Of a DNA stretch of 64,000 nucleotides, positions 28,501 to 38,734 are shown piece by piece. Numbering within the stretch: position 1 is the stretch's first letter; every line of letters starts with the position of its first letter. The DNA lies in NCBI GenBank assembly GCA_030267565.1, contig BRXU01000013.1:2830001-2894000 (forward strand). Reading direction: 5' to 3'. This DNA comes from Pleodorina starrii (Eukaryota; Chlorophyta; Chlorophyceae; Chlamydomonadales; Volvocaceae). Both the position numbers and the translations under genes were made by a program. The notes under the pieces were generated by a model. The model was not told the DNA's origin. It saw only the letters and a list, made by a program, of their open reading frames with translations, and did no database searches.

Positions 28501-30902
28501 CGAGCTATTGGCGGCGGCCGGAGCGACGGGACCGGCGGGAGGTGGGGCGGCGGCGAATTGGTCGGGAGTAGGGCCTATGAGGATAAGAGGGATCGAACGA
28601 AAATCCTCTGGTGGTGGAGATGTGGGGCTTAGGGTTTCGGAGCTGAAAACGGGGCGAGCGGCTCCCGCGCCATGCTCCCCTCCCTCATTCCTTCCCTCAT
28701 TTCCTCCCAATCTCCGCGCGCCCGCCCTACAGGGCTTCGAGGCCCTGGACGCCCAATTCGAGCGGTTGGCGGTTGAGTACGACGATGACGAGATCGGCGC
28801 CCTGGACGACGGCCGGTACGACGACGATGACGGCGAAGGGGATGACGACGACGAGGAGGAGGAGGGTGGCGCCGCCGCCGCCGCTGCCGCTGCCGCTGCG
28901 CGCCGGAAGGCCGCCGCCGGCGCCTGCGAGATCTCTGATTTCGCTGACGTACTGGACGAGTTTCTTTCGGAGCATCGGGCGACGGAGTCACTGGAGGCGG
29001 AGGGACTGAAGCAGCTGCAGGTGGGCGAGCGGGGGCAGCGGACTGGCGGATTGGCGGGTGGAGGCGCAGCCGACCCATGGGTCGGCCCGGGCCGTGTGCG
29101 GCGCAGCCGCCGCCGGCCCGCTCGTCGATCGCCGCGCCGCACCGCGCCTCATTCGCGGCACCGACAACCTCCCCTGCCCTCCCCTGCCCTTGCGGCTTTC
29201 TTCGTGGTCGACACCACTCGGGTGCTGCCTTGCCCTTTGCTTCCTTCGTGGCATCGTGGGGGAAGCCTCAAAAAGAGGGCTGCGAACCCGCCGTGGCTTT
29301 GCCTGGCATTTCACCCCCTGCGGGTACCGCACCACACCACAACCACCACAGCCACCACAACCACAACCACCACAATCGCCACAACCACAACCATCACACC
29401 ACAACCACCACAACCGCCGCAACCACAACCACCATCATCACACGCCGCCACAACTCGCCATCCCCAACCCAACAGGTCAGTGATGACGTGGCGCTGCTGG
29501 CCTCACGTCCCGACCCGGAGGCCCTCGCCGCCACTCGGGCGCGGCTGCAGCGGCAGGTGGAGGCGGCGGCCGCCGCCGCCGCAGCGGCGGGTGCGGCGGG
29601 CGCGGGCGACGACGAGCCGCCGGCTGCGATGCGCACCATTGTAGTACAGGAGGCGGAGCGTTGGGACTGCGAGTCCGTTTTGTCGCTGACATCCAATTTG
29701 GAGAACCACCCCGGAAAGATCGTGGAGCCGCAGCGGCGCACCGGCGGGCGCGGAGGCGGGCTCATTCGGCTGTCCGCGAAGACGGGCATGCCGGTGACCC
29801 GCGGGTCGGTGCGCGACGGTGGCGGCGGCGGCGGCGCGGTTCTGGCGGCAGGCGGCACGATCCCCGAGGAGGGGGAGCAGGAGGGCGAGGAGGGCGAGGA
29901 GGAGGGGGGCGAGGACTCCGAGAGCGAGGAGGGTGGTGAGTGGGTTTGGTGCTGGGAGGTGGTGGAGGATGGGGAGAGGGTTCGAGGGAGGGGGTTGGGT
30001 TCAAGGGTGGGTGGGGGGTAGAAGGGGGGTTGGGGCGGCGGGCAGGTGTTGGTGCGGGTAAGGGAAGATGTACCGGGCCGTGGGGGGGGGGGTAGGCGGT
30101 TGGGCGGTTGGAGGCGGGCGGGGAGGGCTCTCGGGGGGTGGAGCGGAGGAGGCAGGCTGCCACTGCATCCGCCCCCGCCCCCTTGCCGCCCGCAAATCTG
30201 TCCGGTCCCTCACTGCCTCGCGCGTTGTTCCAGTAGTCGGCAGCCACCCACCACACCCGCACCCGCATCCGCACCCTACACCGCCGCCCCGCTCCCGAGT
30301 AGGCAGCGTGTTGGATCCGGCGATGCTGAGCCGCCGCAAGGGCGAGACGGCGGAGGAGCGCAAGGCGCGCAAGGCGGCGGTCAAGGAGGCGCGGAGGAAC
30401 CAGCGGACCGCCAAGAAGGAGGTGGGGAGAGGGGCAGTCTGAACGAGATGACACAGGCTGACAGGCTGGAATGTATATGTGTATGCATATATGTGTGTAG
30501 ACGATGGGGGGAAAGAGGGGAGGGGGGCAGAGGCCGAGGCATTAGGGGCCCTAGGGTCCCGCCGTCCGCAACCGCGCGCTCTGCGGGTCGTGTCCTCCGC
30601 CTGCCCGGATGATGCCCAGATGCCTGGTACGTCCCACGAATTCCCCCCGCGCCGCGCCACCATTCCGTCCTTTCAAACACACACCCCAAGCAGACCCTCC
30701 CTGCCCCCGCCTTCCGTCCCTTCGCTGCGGTCAACCATATTCTTGTCCCCGCCTTCCCTCCCTCCCTCCATCCGTCCGTCCGTCCCTCCGTCCGTCCGTC
30801 CATTTTCAGATGAAGAACATGTTCCGGCAGCAAGCCACCCGGGCGCAGAAGCAGTCCGCGGGCAGGTCGCAGGCAGCGGGGTCCACCTACGTCATACCCT
30901 GA
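25537..30902 (+). CDS. LTV1: LTV1-type 40S ribosome assembly factor
   Basis: Nine exons: 25537-25760, 26258-26402, 26864-27357, 27630-27744, 28092-28541, 28733-29020, 29476-29935, 30303-30421, 30810-30902; 795 residues. LTV1 binds pre-40S particles and is needed for late small-subunit maturation and nuclear export. Family landmarks: MGKKKAFIDKKKAVTYNLVY at the N-terminus, RRRELLALGFPDDGYDYLKH, VPPKADVKVVDAR (the VYVP…PPKADVK block), EYDDDEIGALDD and a basic tail with MLSRRKGETAEERKARKAA. All nine exons join in phase. It is longer than yeast or animal LTV1 because of inserted poly-Ala, poly-Gly and acidic runs, mainly in exons 3, 5, 6 and 7. The start at 25537 gives the conserved MGKKK N-terminus. 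The last exon is the least conserved. Confidence 0.93.
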
Positions 30903-31923
30903 GCATGAAGCCTGGAGCCAGGAGGGAAGGACGGAGGGAGGGCGGCGGGCTTTCGTCCGGGAGGAGATGCCAGTCCAGAACCCACCCCCGAGGGAGAGGG
31001 AGGGGGAGAGGGAGGGTGAGGGGGAGGGACGGCGTAGCGCCAACAGCGCAGCGGTAGCGCCAACGGATGACGGATTGCGGGGAGGTGGAGGGGGGGAGGC
31101 GACGGCGGTTGAGAGGGCTTTTTTGGGGGGTGGAGGGGGGGTGGAGGAGTACCGTAGATGCGCATCGCGGAGCGTGTTGTGGTAGTGGCCCCCATGGCCG
31201 CGCTGTGCCGTGGGTTTTGCTGTGTGCGGGGCCAGAGCACGCACGCGCACACACACACGCGCACGTGTTGGCGCGGTGTTGGAGCTCCCCTGGTCCGCTC
31301 GCGCAGCCGAGGACCTCTACGTCATTCTGTTGTCTGTTGGTTGGTTGGTTGCCGTTTGCTGACATGAAAAACAGCGGAAAAACTCTCATGGACTTGGGAG
31401 GACTGCGCCCTGCGCGCTCCCTGATCAGGAAAACGGTGCCTGCGTGTTTGGGCGGGTGCGCAGCTTGGACACGCACAGCCAGCCAGCAGGCTCGCGCAGA
31501 GTAATTCTGGCAGATTTCAGGACGATCAGTCGCGGGAGGGGAGGGGTAATCCACGGATTGGCCGGTGCCCGAGGGGCGGGGTTGGGGGTTTGGGGGGCAA
31601 AGGTCGGAAGGTCGCCGCCAGACTGCCCCCCCTCTGCAAGCACGCACGCATACACACACCCGTGTGTGTGTCTGTGCGCGGGGATGAAGACACGAAACGC
31701 AGCAGCAAAGTGTGTGCGGTAGCGGGTGCGCTTGCGCGTGCTCCCAGTCCGCCTCGCAGGCCAGCCGCCCGTCGCCACCCCGGCCCAGCCTCCAGCCACC
31801 AGCGTCCAGCCCAGACGGCCGAAACGGCGTCACGTCAGCAATTAAGGCAATAACGGTAACGTCTAGCGGTCCCGAGTGGAGTCTCTGATCGCTGGGGCCC
31901 TCCCTCGGCAGTTTGGGGGGGGG

Positions 31924-31948
31924 GTATTCACGTATACACCGGAGCCCG
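31924..31948 (-). repeat. Dispersed 25-bp motif, copy 3
   Basis: Minus-strand CGGGCTCCGG then TGTATACGTGAATAC, followed by a C run. It lies downstream of LTV1 in noncoding DNA. Confidence 0.5.
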
Positions 31949-32404
31949 TGTGTGTGTTGGGGGGGGGAGGGAGAGGGTTGTCAGGCTGCGTCAGTGCCAG
32001 GTGCGGTAAGCGGCGGTGATCCGTCGGGTGTTCGTCTTTCCACAGTAGACATTCAACGGGGGGCATTCAAGGCGACGCAGCAAAGGCAGGCCGGCGAGGC
32101 CGCGCCGACGTCAGTTGCGCTTGTTGCGGCCTGGGATTGGTTTCGGTTTTGTGGTGGGCGACCAGGCGGCGACGGGGGCGAACAGACCCAACACGACACT
32201 TCCCAAACCGGTACATATCGGTTACATGGGGTCGTTGGGCGGGGAGGGAGTGCGCCTTCTTGCGCCTTCAGGTGGAAGCGGCAGCGGCAGCCGGCCTTTC
32301 ATTGTGAAGGATGGAGGAGGGAATTCCGGACTTCGCTTCCGCGCGGGTTTCGACGCGGAAGTCAACTGCCATGAGGACACCTCGTATGTTCCGGGCGGGG
32401 GATT

Positions 32405-32409
32405 TGTAA
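32405..32409 (+). terminator. Possible poly(A) signal of LTV1
   Basis: First plus-strand TGTAA I found after the LTV1 stop, 1.5 kb away, just before the 91-bp duplication. The distance makes the link uncertain. Confidence 0.25.
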
Positions 32410-32442
32410 GGGAGCGAGCTGCAGAAACCAGAGGCGCGTCAT

Positions 32443-32767
32443 TGTTGTGAGTGAGCAACACTCATATACGAAGAGAAGTCGTAGCAGTCAATACGGCCCA
32501 TGGAGGGGCCGGGCGCTTTGCTGACTTCAACAGGTTATGAGCCCCGATCGCATGTGCGCGGCTGACCGAGAGGTCGCCGGTTCGATTCCCGCTGGCTGTT
32601 GACCAGGGCTGGGAGGCCGGGACGAGGCAGTCTGGGGGAGAACGTGAGGACTTATGGAGTGTCGCTCACGGGGGAGTGTTGTGAGTGAGCAACACTCATA
32701 TACGAAGAGAAGTCGTAGCAGTCAATACGGCCCATGGAGGGGCCGGGCGCTTTGCTGACTTCCACAG
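32443..32767 (+). repeat. 91-bp direct repeat with Pol III-like boxes between
   Basis: 32443-32533 and 32677-32767 match over 91 bases with one mismatch (offset 234). The intervening DNA contains an A-box-like CTGACCGAGAGGTC at 32562-32575 and a strong B-box GGTTCGATTCC at 32579-32589, then TGACCA. The two boxes are far too close for a working tRNA gene and the T-stem has a C-C mismatch. I therefore read this as a tRNA-related short interspersed element, partly duplicated, not a tRNA. Confidence 0.5.
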
Positions 32768-34015
32768 TCATGACCAACAACCCTCCAATTAAAGATTGGG
32801 ATACCTGGGAATACCGTCGCAAGCGGCTAACTGCGCGGCGTATTCAAGTTATGAATTCAATCCGGCCCCTGTCCGGCGCTCCGCGAATAAATTTGGATAA
32901 CAGTATTCAAAAGGCATGTGAAAGGCGCTTATGTGCATCCAGAGGGAGAAGAGAAGCGCGGTTCGCCCCTGTTCGCCTCCCTGCGAGTCACGGCGAGTCA
33001 GCGTCTGACCATCTATCATCCAGCCCCGCTGCTTGATGACTCGTCACATTTGGCGGATACTGTCCTTTTTTCTTTGCTCCTGCGCATTTGAAGGATACGT
33101 TGAAACGCGTGGATGCATCGAACGCACTTCATCTAGCAGGATCTAGCCACGCATCATTGAACACGGGAAAAGCGGCATAGTGAGTCACATGGGCACCGGA
33201 TATAATAAAGACAAGCTGTTGCCAATTTTCAAAACAGTTTACGTGATTTCTTGGAGAGAATTATTGCCTCCGTACCTTCTGTCGAGCAGAGTCGAGCCGT
33301 CATGGCCCCGTGCACAAACCTGCACCTGCCATTGAAAGACCAGCAGCAGTTCTCACCAATGTATCCAGGTCTTCATACAGCTTGTTGGTTACTCCGGGCA
33401 TCCTGGGTAATGCCTGCTGAGATCGAGCCGCCATCGGTGCCATGCTACCGGCACTTGGCGACGCCGAACGCAGCTGACTAAGGGCAGACACAATGCATTC
33501 ACAACGATTCACCATTCTAAGCCACTGCATTGATGTAACAGTTGCACAAAGGCCCGAAATGGCTAAAATCGTATGCCGGAGACCAACGGTTGTCTCGCCG
33601 TATGACGCCGGTTCCAGCTTACGAAAGCTGCATTCAAATCACGGCTGTAAGGGAGTCGTGACTATTATTAAATTACGGAAATTTTGGAGATGCATGCTAG
33701 CTTGCTGCACGTTACGCATCAGCGTTCCTTGCGCTCCCGCCCTTTCGCGTGTACGGGTTGTTCTGTACGAAGTCGACAATGCCATTGCTGCTCGCGCGGC
33801 AGCAGCCATATAATCGCTTTTTCTCATATGAATGTGACGTAGACAACCAGTAGGCTGTAGTGCATACAGACAAGTTAGGAAAATCGCGCCTCGGTCTACC
33901 CCCTGCTGACAACACCACAACTAGCTGCATCCAGGAAATAATATATAATCAGCTAGTTGTGTCTCTTCCAACGTAGGTGCAGCGTGTTAAGCAGGTACTG
34001 GCCTGGTCTACAACC
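32768..34015. other. Stretch with no supported gene
   Basis: AT-richer DNA with no open frame of recognisable content on either strand. The right end is the promoter of the WSC protein gene. The part between LTV1 and 32442 is also gene-free, with G-rich and GT-rich runs. Confidence 0.45.
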
Positions 34016-36668
34016 ATGGCCGCGCGAGCTTTACTCGCTGCCGGACTGGTGGTCGCCGCATTCGCCTTTGCTAATGCAGCAAACGAGCTTCACGTTGATA
34101 CGTATAAGGTTTGTGCATTGTTGGGGTTCGGCTCCGTTCCCGTCTGTCCTCGACGCGAACGTAAACAACATCGGCAGGCGACAGTTTACCCTTTCCCTTA
34201 ATGTTTTAAAAGCTACAAAACATGCATTTATTGTTGTAATTAAATGATGGCCGTTCCCCTTTCTCGACAGGACGATGCGACAGCTGCAGCTGCCCACTCC
34301 CAGCTCCGGTTGCAGGGCCGCAGCCTAACGCAAGGCGAGTTCCCCACTTTGCTCAACCGAAAGTGCGCCGCATCCGAATAATTGCTGAGGAAATTACGCA
34401 TACGCTCCCGTCACATAACATCCGGCTGACCGCTGCTGGCTCGCGCAGCTGCCCAGTCGTTGCCGCCCCTTCAAAATTTCAAATGTGCAATCTCGCAACA
34501 ACCGCTGCAGCGCAACAAACGCACCCTGCCTTACTCCATCCCCTAACCTTATTTAACTTGTATAAATTAAGGCAAATGAATATCCTTTTTTGTTCCCTCA
34601 CCCTGTGTCTCCCGCGTCTCACCGGATGCTCCTCTCGTCACAGATGGCAGCGACACGGTCTGCTACGAGGGCTGCCTGGAGCCACCCGTCGACGACCCCA
34701 CCGCCGTGCCGCTGCCCACGCTTCTCTTCAGCAGCGCCGCGCCGGCGCAGCTGGTGGACTGCTACGCGGCGGCCATCAGCGCTGCCATGCCGTACTTTGC
34801 GATCGTCAACATCACCAGCTGCTACGGCGGCACCAGCTACGTCCTGGGCTGGGCGCTTGACCAGACCTGCCCGCTGGAGTGCGTGCCTGGCGGCCTCCGG
34901 GGCACCTGCGGTGGCGTCAACAAGGCCTCCGTATTCAGCATGGGTCTCTGCCGTGAGTCGTAGACAAGGCGTGCCAGTCGCCGTTGCACAGGCCTCCGCG
35001 CCCTGAGCTTGAAGTGCTGCTGCTCCTCCTGTTGCCCTGCATTGCACCCGCGTCACGCCGCCTCCCACCGCATCTTAACTCCGTCCGTTTGCCCGCCGCC
35101 CCCAGGACGCGCTGCGCCTGCCCCAATCTGACCTCCTCTCCTCTCCGTTTCGCCTTCCTCCTCTCACCCCACCTCCCCTCCCCTCACGTTTCATTTGGAT
35201 TTCGCAGTGAGGGTGGATGTGCCTTGCCAACCCGGATCCGAGCCGCCGACCGCGCCGACCAGCCCCTCGCCTCCGCATGTGCCCACGCCGCCGCCGTCGC
35301 CAAAGCCCAGCCCGCCGCCGCCGCGGCCGCCCCCCTCCCCCGCCACCGCCCCCGACGCTCCGGAGCCGCCTTCCGACGACCCCAACCCGCCGCCCTCGCC
35401 GCCGCCGCCCTCGCCGCCGCCGCCCCCCGGTGCGCAACCGCCGCCGCCGCTCACCGACCCTCCACCCGCATGTCCCCATCCCAGCCTGCCGATTACCATT
35501 GAAGCAACATCGAAGCAGCCACGCCGCATCACTAGATAGCTCGACACTCACCTCCCTGGAATGAGCCACACGCACGCCCGGCCGAGCCGTCCTCCCCCTA
35601 TATTCCACTGAGCACTCGCGGTGTTCCCTTGCCTTGCCTAGCCTTGCCTAGCCCCGCCGCTGTTTGTGCTTGACATCCGGCAAGGCGCCGAGCAGCGGCG
35701 GCTATGGCAAGGCCTCGACATCTATGGCGCCTGCCTGCCATGTCTGCATGCCTGCCTGCTCTCTGCGCGCTTTCGCTTTTGCCGATGTGACGCCAGCTGT
35801 CTCACGCTGCTGTTGTGCTGCTGGTGGCTGTCCTCATTCCCCGTCCGCATCCTCCTTGCTGCCATCCTCCGCCTTCAGCCATATCTCCGACCACGCCCTC
35901 CTCGCGCACCCACCCCTATGAAGTGTGACCCCTCCCCAACCGATTTCATTCCCCCCCCTTGTCTCCACATCCTCCTCGCTGCCGCACTGACCTCCTCCTC
36001 GCCGCCGCCGCCACCGCCGCCTCCCACATCGCTGCGAAATGCTGCGAAATGCAGCCTTCACCTGCCGCGACGGCACCTCCCTGTGGGGCGACGAGCTGGC
36101 CAAGATCAAGTTGAGTTCCAAGAGCTCCGCCGCCGCTAACGTGGTGGCCTGCAAGGCCTACTGTCTGGCGGAGCCCGGCTGCAAGGGCTTTTACTACAAG
36201 GTAGGGCTTTGCTGTGCCGTGCTCCCTGTTGCGGGGCACGGTTTGCGCGCGCGATGCGTGTTTGTAGGTACGCGTATGATTGGGAGGGGCGGGCGGAGAT
36301 GGCCGCTCTCGCTTAAGCTTCATACACATGAAAAAATGGGGGAGGGTTGGGCGTATTGGCGAACACCGGAGGACAAACAATCGCTGCATCGCAGGAGAAC
36401 ACGATGTTTTTTGTTCGTTTATTTGCTTATTACGCCCGCTGTTTCATGTCTTGATCATTGCCGACGCGCCAATGACGTTTCTCTTAACGTCCCCGGGCTG
36501 TTTTTCTTTCCCTTGTCTCTCATGTCCTTCAACGCGATGATGCGAACGGTGGTGCGACGCTGGGCGCGACTGCAGACCACGCAGTGGTGCTACCTGATGT
36601 CTCACGTGTACGGCTACAAGCAGTACGGCACTTCCGTACAGGCCTGCAAGCTCAATGCAACGAACTAG
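34016..36668 (+). CDS. Secreted WSC / proline-rich / PAN-domain protein
   Basis: Six exons: 34016-34108, 34271-34334, 34644-34952, 35208 to about 35429, 36055-36200, 36576-36668; about 308 residues. Exon 1 is a signal peptide (MAARALLAAGLVVAAFAFAN). Exon 3 (residues about 53-155) is a WSC-type module with eight cysteines, including CYEGCLEPP, CYGGTSYVLG, CPLECVPGG and CGGVNKASVF. Exon 4 is an (S)PPPPSPPPP rod typical of hydroxyproline-rich algal wall proteins. Exons 5 and 6 form a PAN/apple-like module (TCRDGTSLWGDELAK, ACKAYCLAEPGCKGFYYK, WCYLMSHVYG, ACKL). WSC and PAN modules bind carbohydrate or protein, so a cell-wall or matrix role is likely. Intron 2 uses a GC donor (CAAG|GCGAGT). The exon 4 donor is uncertain: 35430 and about 35470 both keep phase, and without splicing the frame would end at 35539. 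Confidence 0.75.
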
Positions 36669-37490
36669 ATGTAAACCTAGATTTAAACCTAGTCCTTTCA
36701 TCAGCAGAAGAGGGAGCGCATCTTTATGCAAGTGCATTGCAAATGAGGAAGACCGAAGTTCTTCTGGTGGGTTGTTCGAGGTTATTGAAATACTTGTATT
36801 AGTCAAATGGTCGTTGGCGGTTGATTACTGTACACATGGTGCGCGCGTAAGTAAACTTTTCGGTACATACGGGGGGTCAGTTCAGGTCAGTTGGTTTGCG
36901 CCGTAAAGATCGGTTGGGGTGTCGTTGGCGGATTGGTCGAAGGGCAAGCCGTCGCAAGGGCATTCCTGGGCGTGCTACGATGCGCGCGCGAAGAGGACCA
37001 ATAGAGGCAAGATGCCAGGCAGTGAGTGGCCAGATGCCATGACTTATATACGACATGCGGGCATGCATTTTGCGGCAACCCCTTTGCACGCGTCATCCAA
37101 GTCCGCTTGCATGACTAGACCGGTTACGGGTTACCTCACACGCTATCTGGTGGGTTTCTCCACGTTTTCTAGGGGGGAAGGAGCCAGGGTGTGCGACCCA
37201 TGGGAGCACTGAATCCCGCAGTGCTCGCTTTGCTGTATGTTCAATACGGTGATGGCCCTCGCATCGTAGGGCTGCGTGTTATAGGAGGCATCTTCCCTAC
37301 AATATACGGCAGGTAACGGCCCAAACAGGGCTCTGTAGTACCGATGGTGGTGTGGTCCTGGAGCTCCACCTTGACAGGGCTCTGCCTACTAGGTCATTTG
37401 ACGGCAGCAGAAGGCAAACCATCGGAGACCTTGGTATAATTGATGCTGTTACTGTTACATTGGGCTCCATACCCTTTGAGTGAGACGCTG

Positions 37491-37495
37491 TGTAA
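37491..37495 (+). terminator. Candidate poly(A) signal of the WSC/PAN gene
   Basis: TGTAA 0.8 kb after the stop. Another TGTAA at 36670-36674 directly abuts the stop and seems too close. The rest of 36669-38734 holds no exon I can support; a 23-bp unit containing GGCAGTGTACAGAAGCAGA is duplicated in tandem at 37598-37642. Confidence 0.35.
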
Positions 37496-38256
37496 CAAAT
37501 TCACGCAACTCACGCACTGCCACGTCACCGGTGCCGTCAAACGTCCACCTTCCCCTCCAGGATGCTTGCAGCGTCTAACGCTCACTCAAAAGGTTGTTAA
37601 GGCAGTGTACAGAAGCAGAATAAGGCAGTGTACAGAAGCAGAGTACAACAACACAAGAACCGGGATACGTTCAAGGGGCAAGAACTTGTGTAAGCTTTGC
37701 GCCCTCCGCCCCCGTCCATGATCTCCTTAATTTACATTGCCCTCCGGTTTGCCCCTGGTTGGTCAGCAACTATACTACACCTGTAGGGCAAAACAGTGCG
37801 CAGCTCAGACGACGCATGGGGGCCTTGTGGAGTTCTTACCCCGGTAGCCACCGGCCACACCACCACATACATCCTTGGTATGTGCGAATCAGCGCAACGT
37901 GCAACGCCCAAGATTGGAAACACACATCCGCCACCGGCCAACCCATGCAATGCAGAGGGCCATCGTGTACGGCCAGTAAACACACACACAGCACATCGCG
38001 TCGCGTCGCTACAAGCCCCCCGCCGCCGCCCGCGCGCCGCCGTCTAGAACGCCCCCGCAGTCCATCGCCTAGAGCGCGCCCCTAAAAAAATTGGCACCCG
38101 ATCGTCATCGATTACGGTACACAATTATCGCAAGACAGAGGCGCCTAACAAAACTAAATCCTGCACCAGCCGCCCATCATGCCATCCAACCTTGCCAAAA
38201 AAAATCAATGACGAAGCCACCGCCGGCGCCTCACGGTCGATCACAGTCTCAATGCC

Positions 38257-38261
38257 TTACA
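38257..38261 (-). terminator. Candidate poly(A) signal of the PLAC8 gene
   Basis: Minus-strand TGTAA, about 475 bases past the PLAC8-gene stop at 38735. Confidence 0.45.
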
Positions 38262-38734
38262 ATAAATCACAGCCTCAGTGCCTCACGGGTTAATGGCAGT
38301 CGATTCCCTACAGCTGGTCGCAGCTTCAGTGCCTCGCCGGGACCTCACTGGAGAGCCCACCCGGACATCCCCACCGCCCCAACCCCCAGCCTCATCGCGT
38401 CCAGTGTCCGTCTCGCCGACGTCGCCTCTCCCGGGGCTCCCCCGCGCTGTGGCTCTCATGCTACTTTTTAAGCAATACACAATACCCTCTCCCTCTCTCA
38501 CGAACCCCTTAGATACTACGTAGCCTCCGGTGAGGATCGGCGCCAATCCATTGTTTGGTTGTCGAAGGCATCGCCGTACGCCGTATTGCCTGGTTAGGCG
38601 TCCCCAACAGCAACAACACCATTGCCGAAGAGGAGACCGAATCTGCCCCGCGAAGCCCTTGTGTCCCTCCGCTGCGGTACCGTATCTTTTTTATTGCCCC
38701 CACCCCCCTCCTCCCTTCATTCGCTTTTGCGTCC

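Noticed and set aside
27472..29142. 556-codon minus-strand open frame
   Set aside because: Antisense to LTV1 exons, with Arg/Pro/Ser-rich composition typical of shadow frames in GC-rich DNA.
32534..32610. Possible tRNA gene
   Set aside because: The B box is good but A- and B-box-like motifs nearly touch, the T-stem has a C-C mismatch and no seven-bp acceptor stem forms at the right distance.
35195..35539. Proline-rich frame as an independent wall-protein gene
   Set aside because: It has no start of its own and joins in phase to the WSC exon through a good acceptor at 35207, so it is an internal exon.
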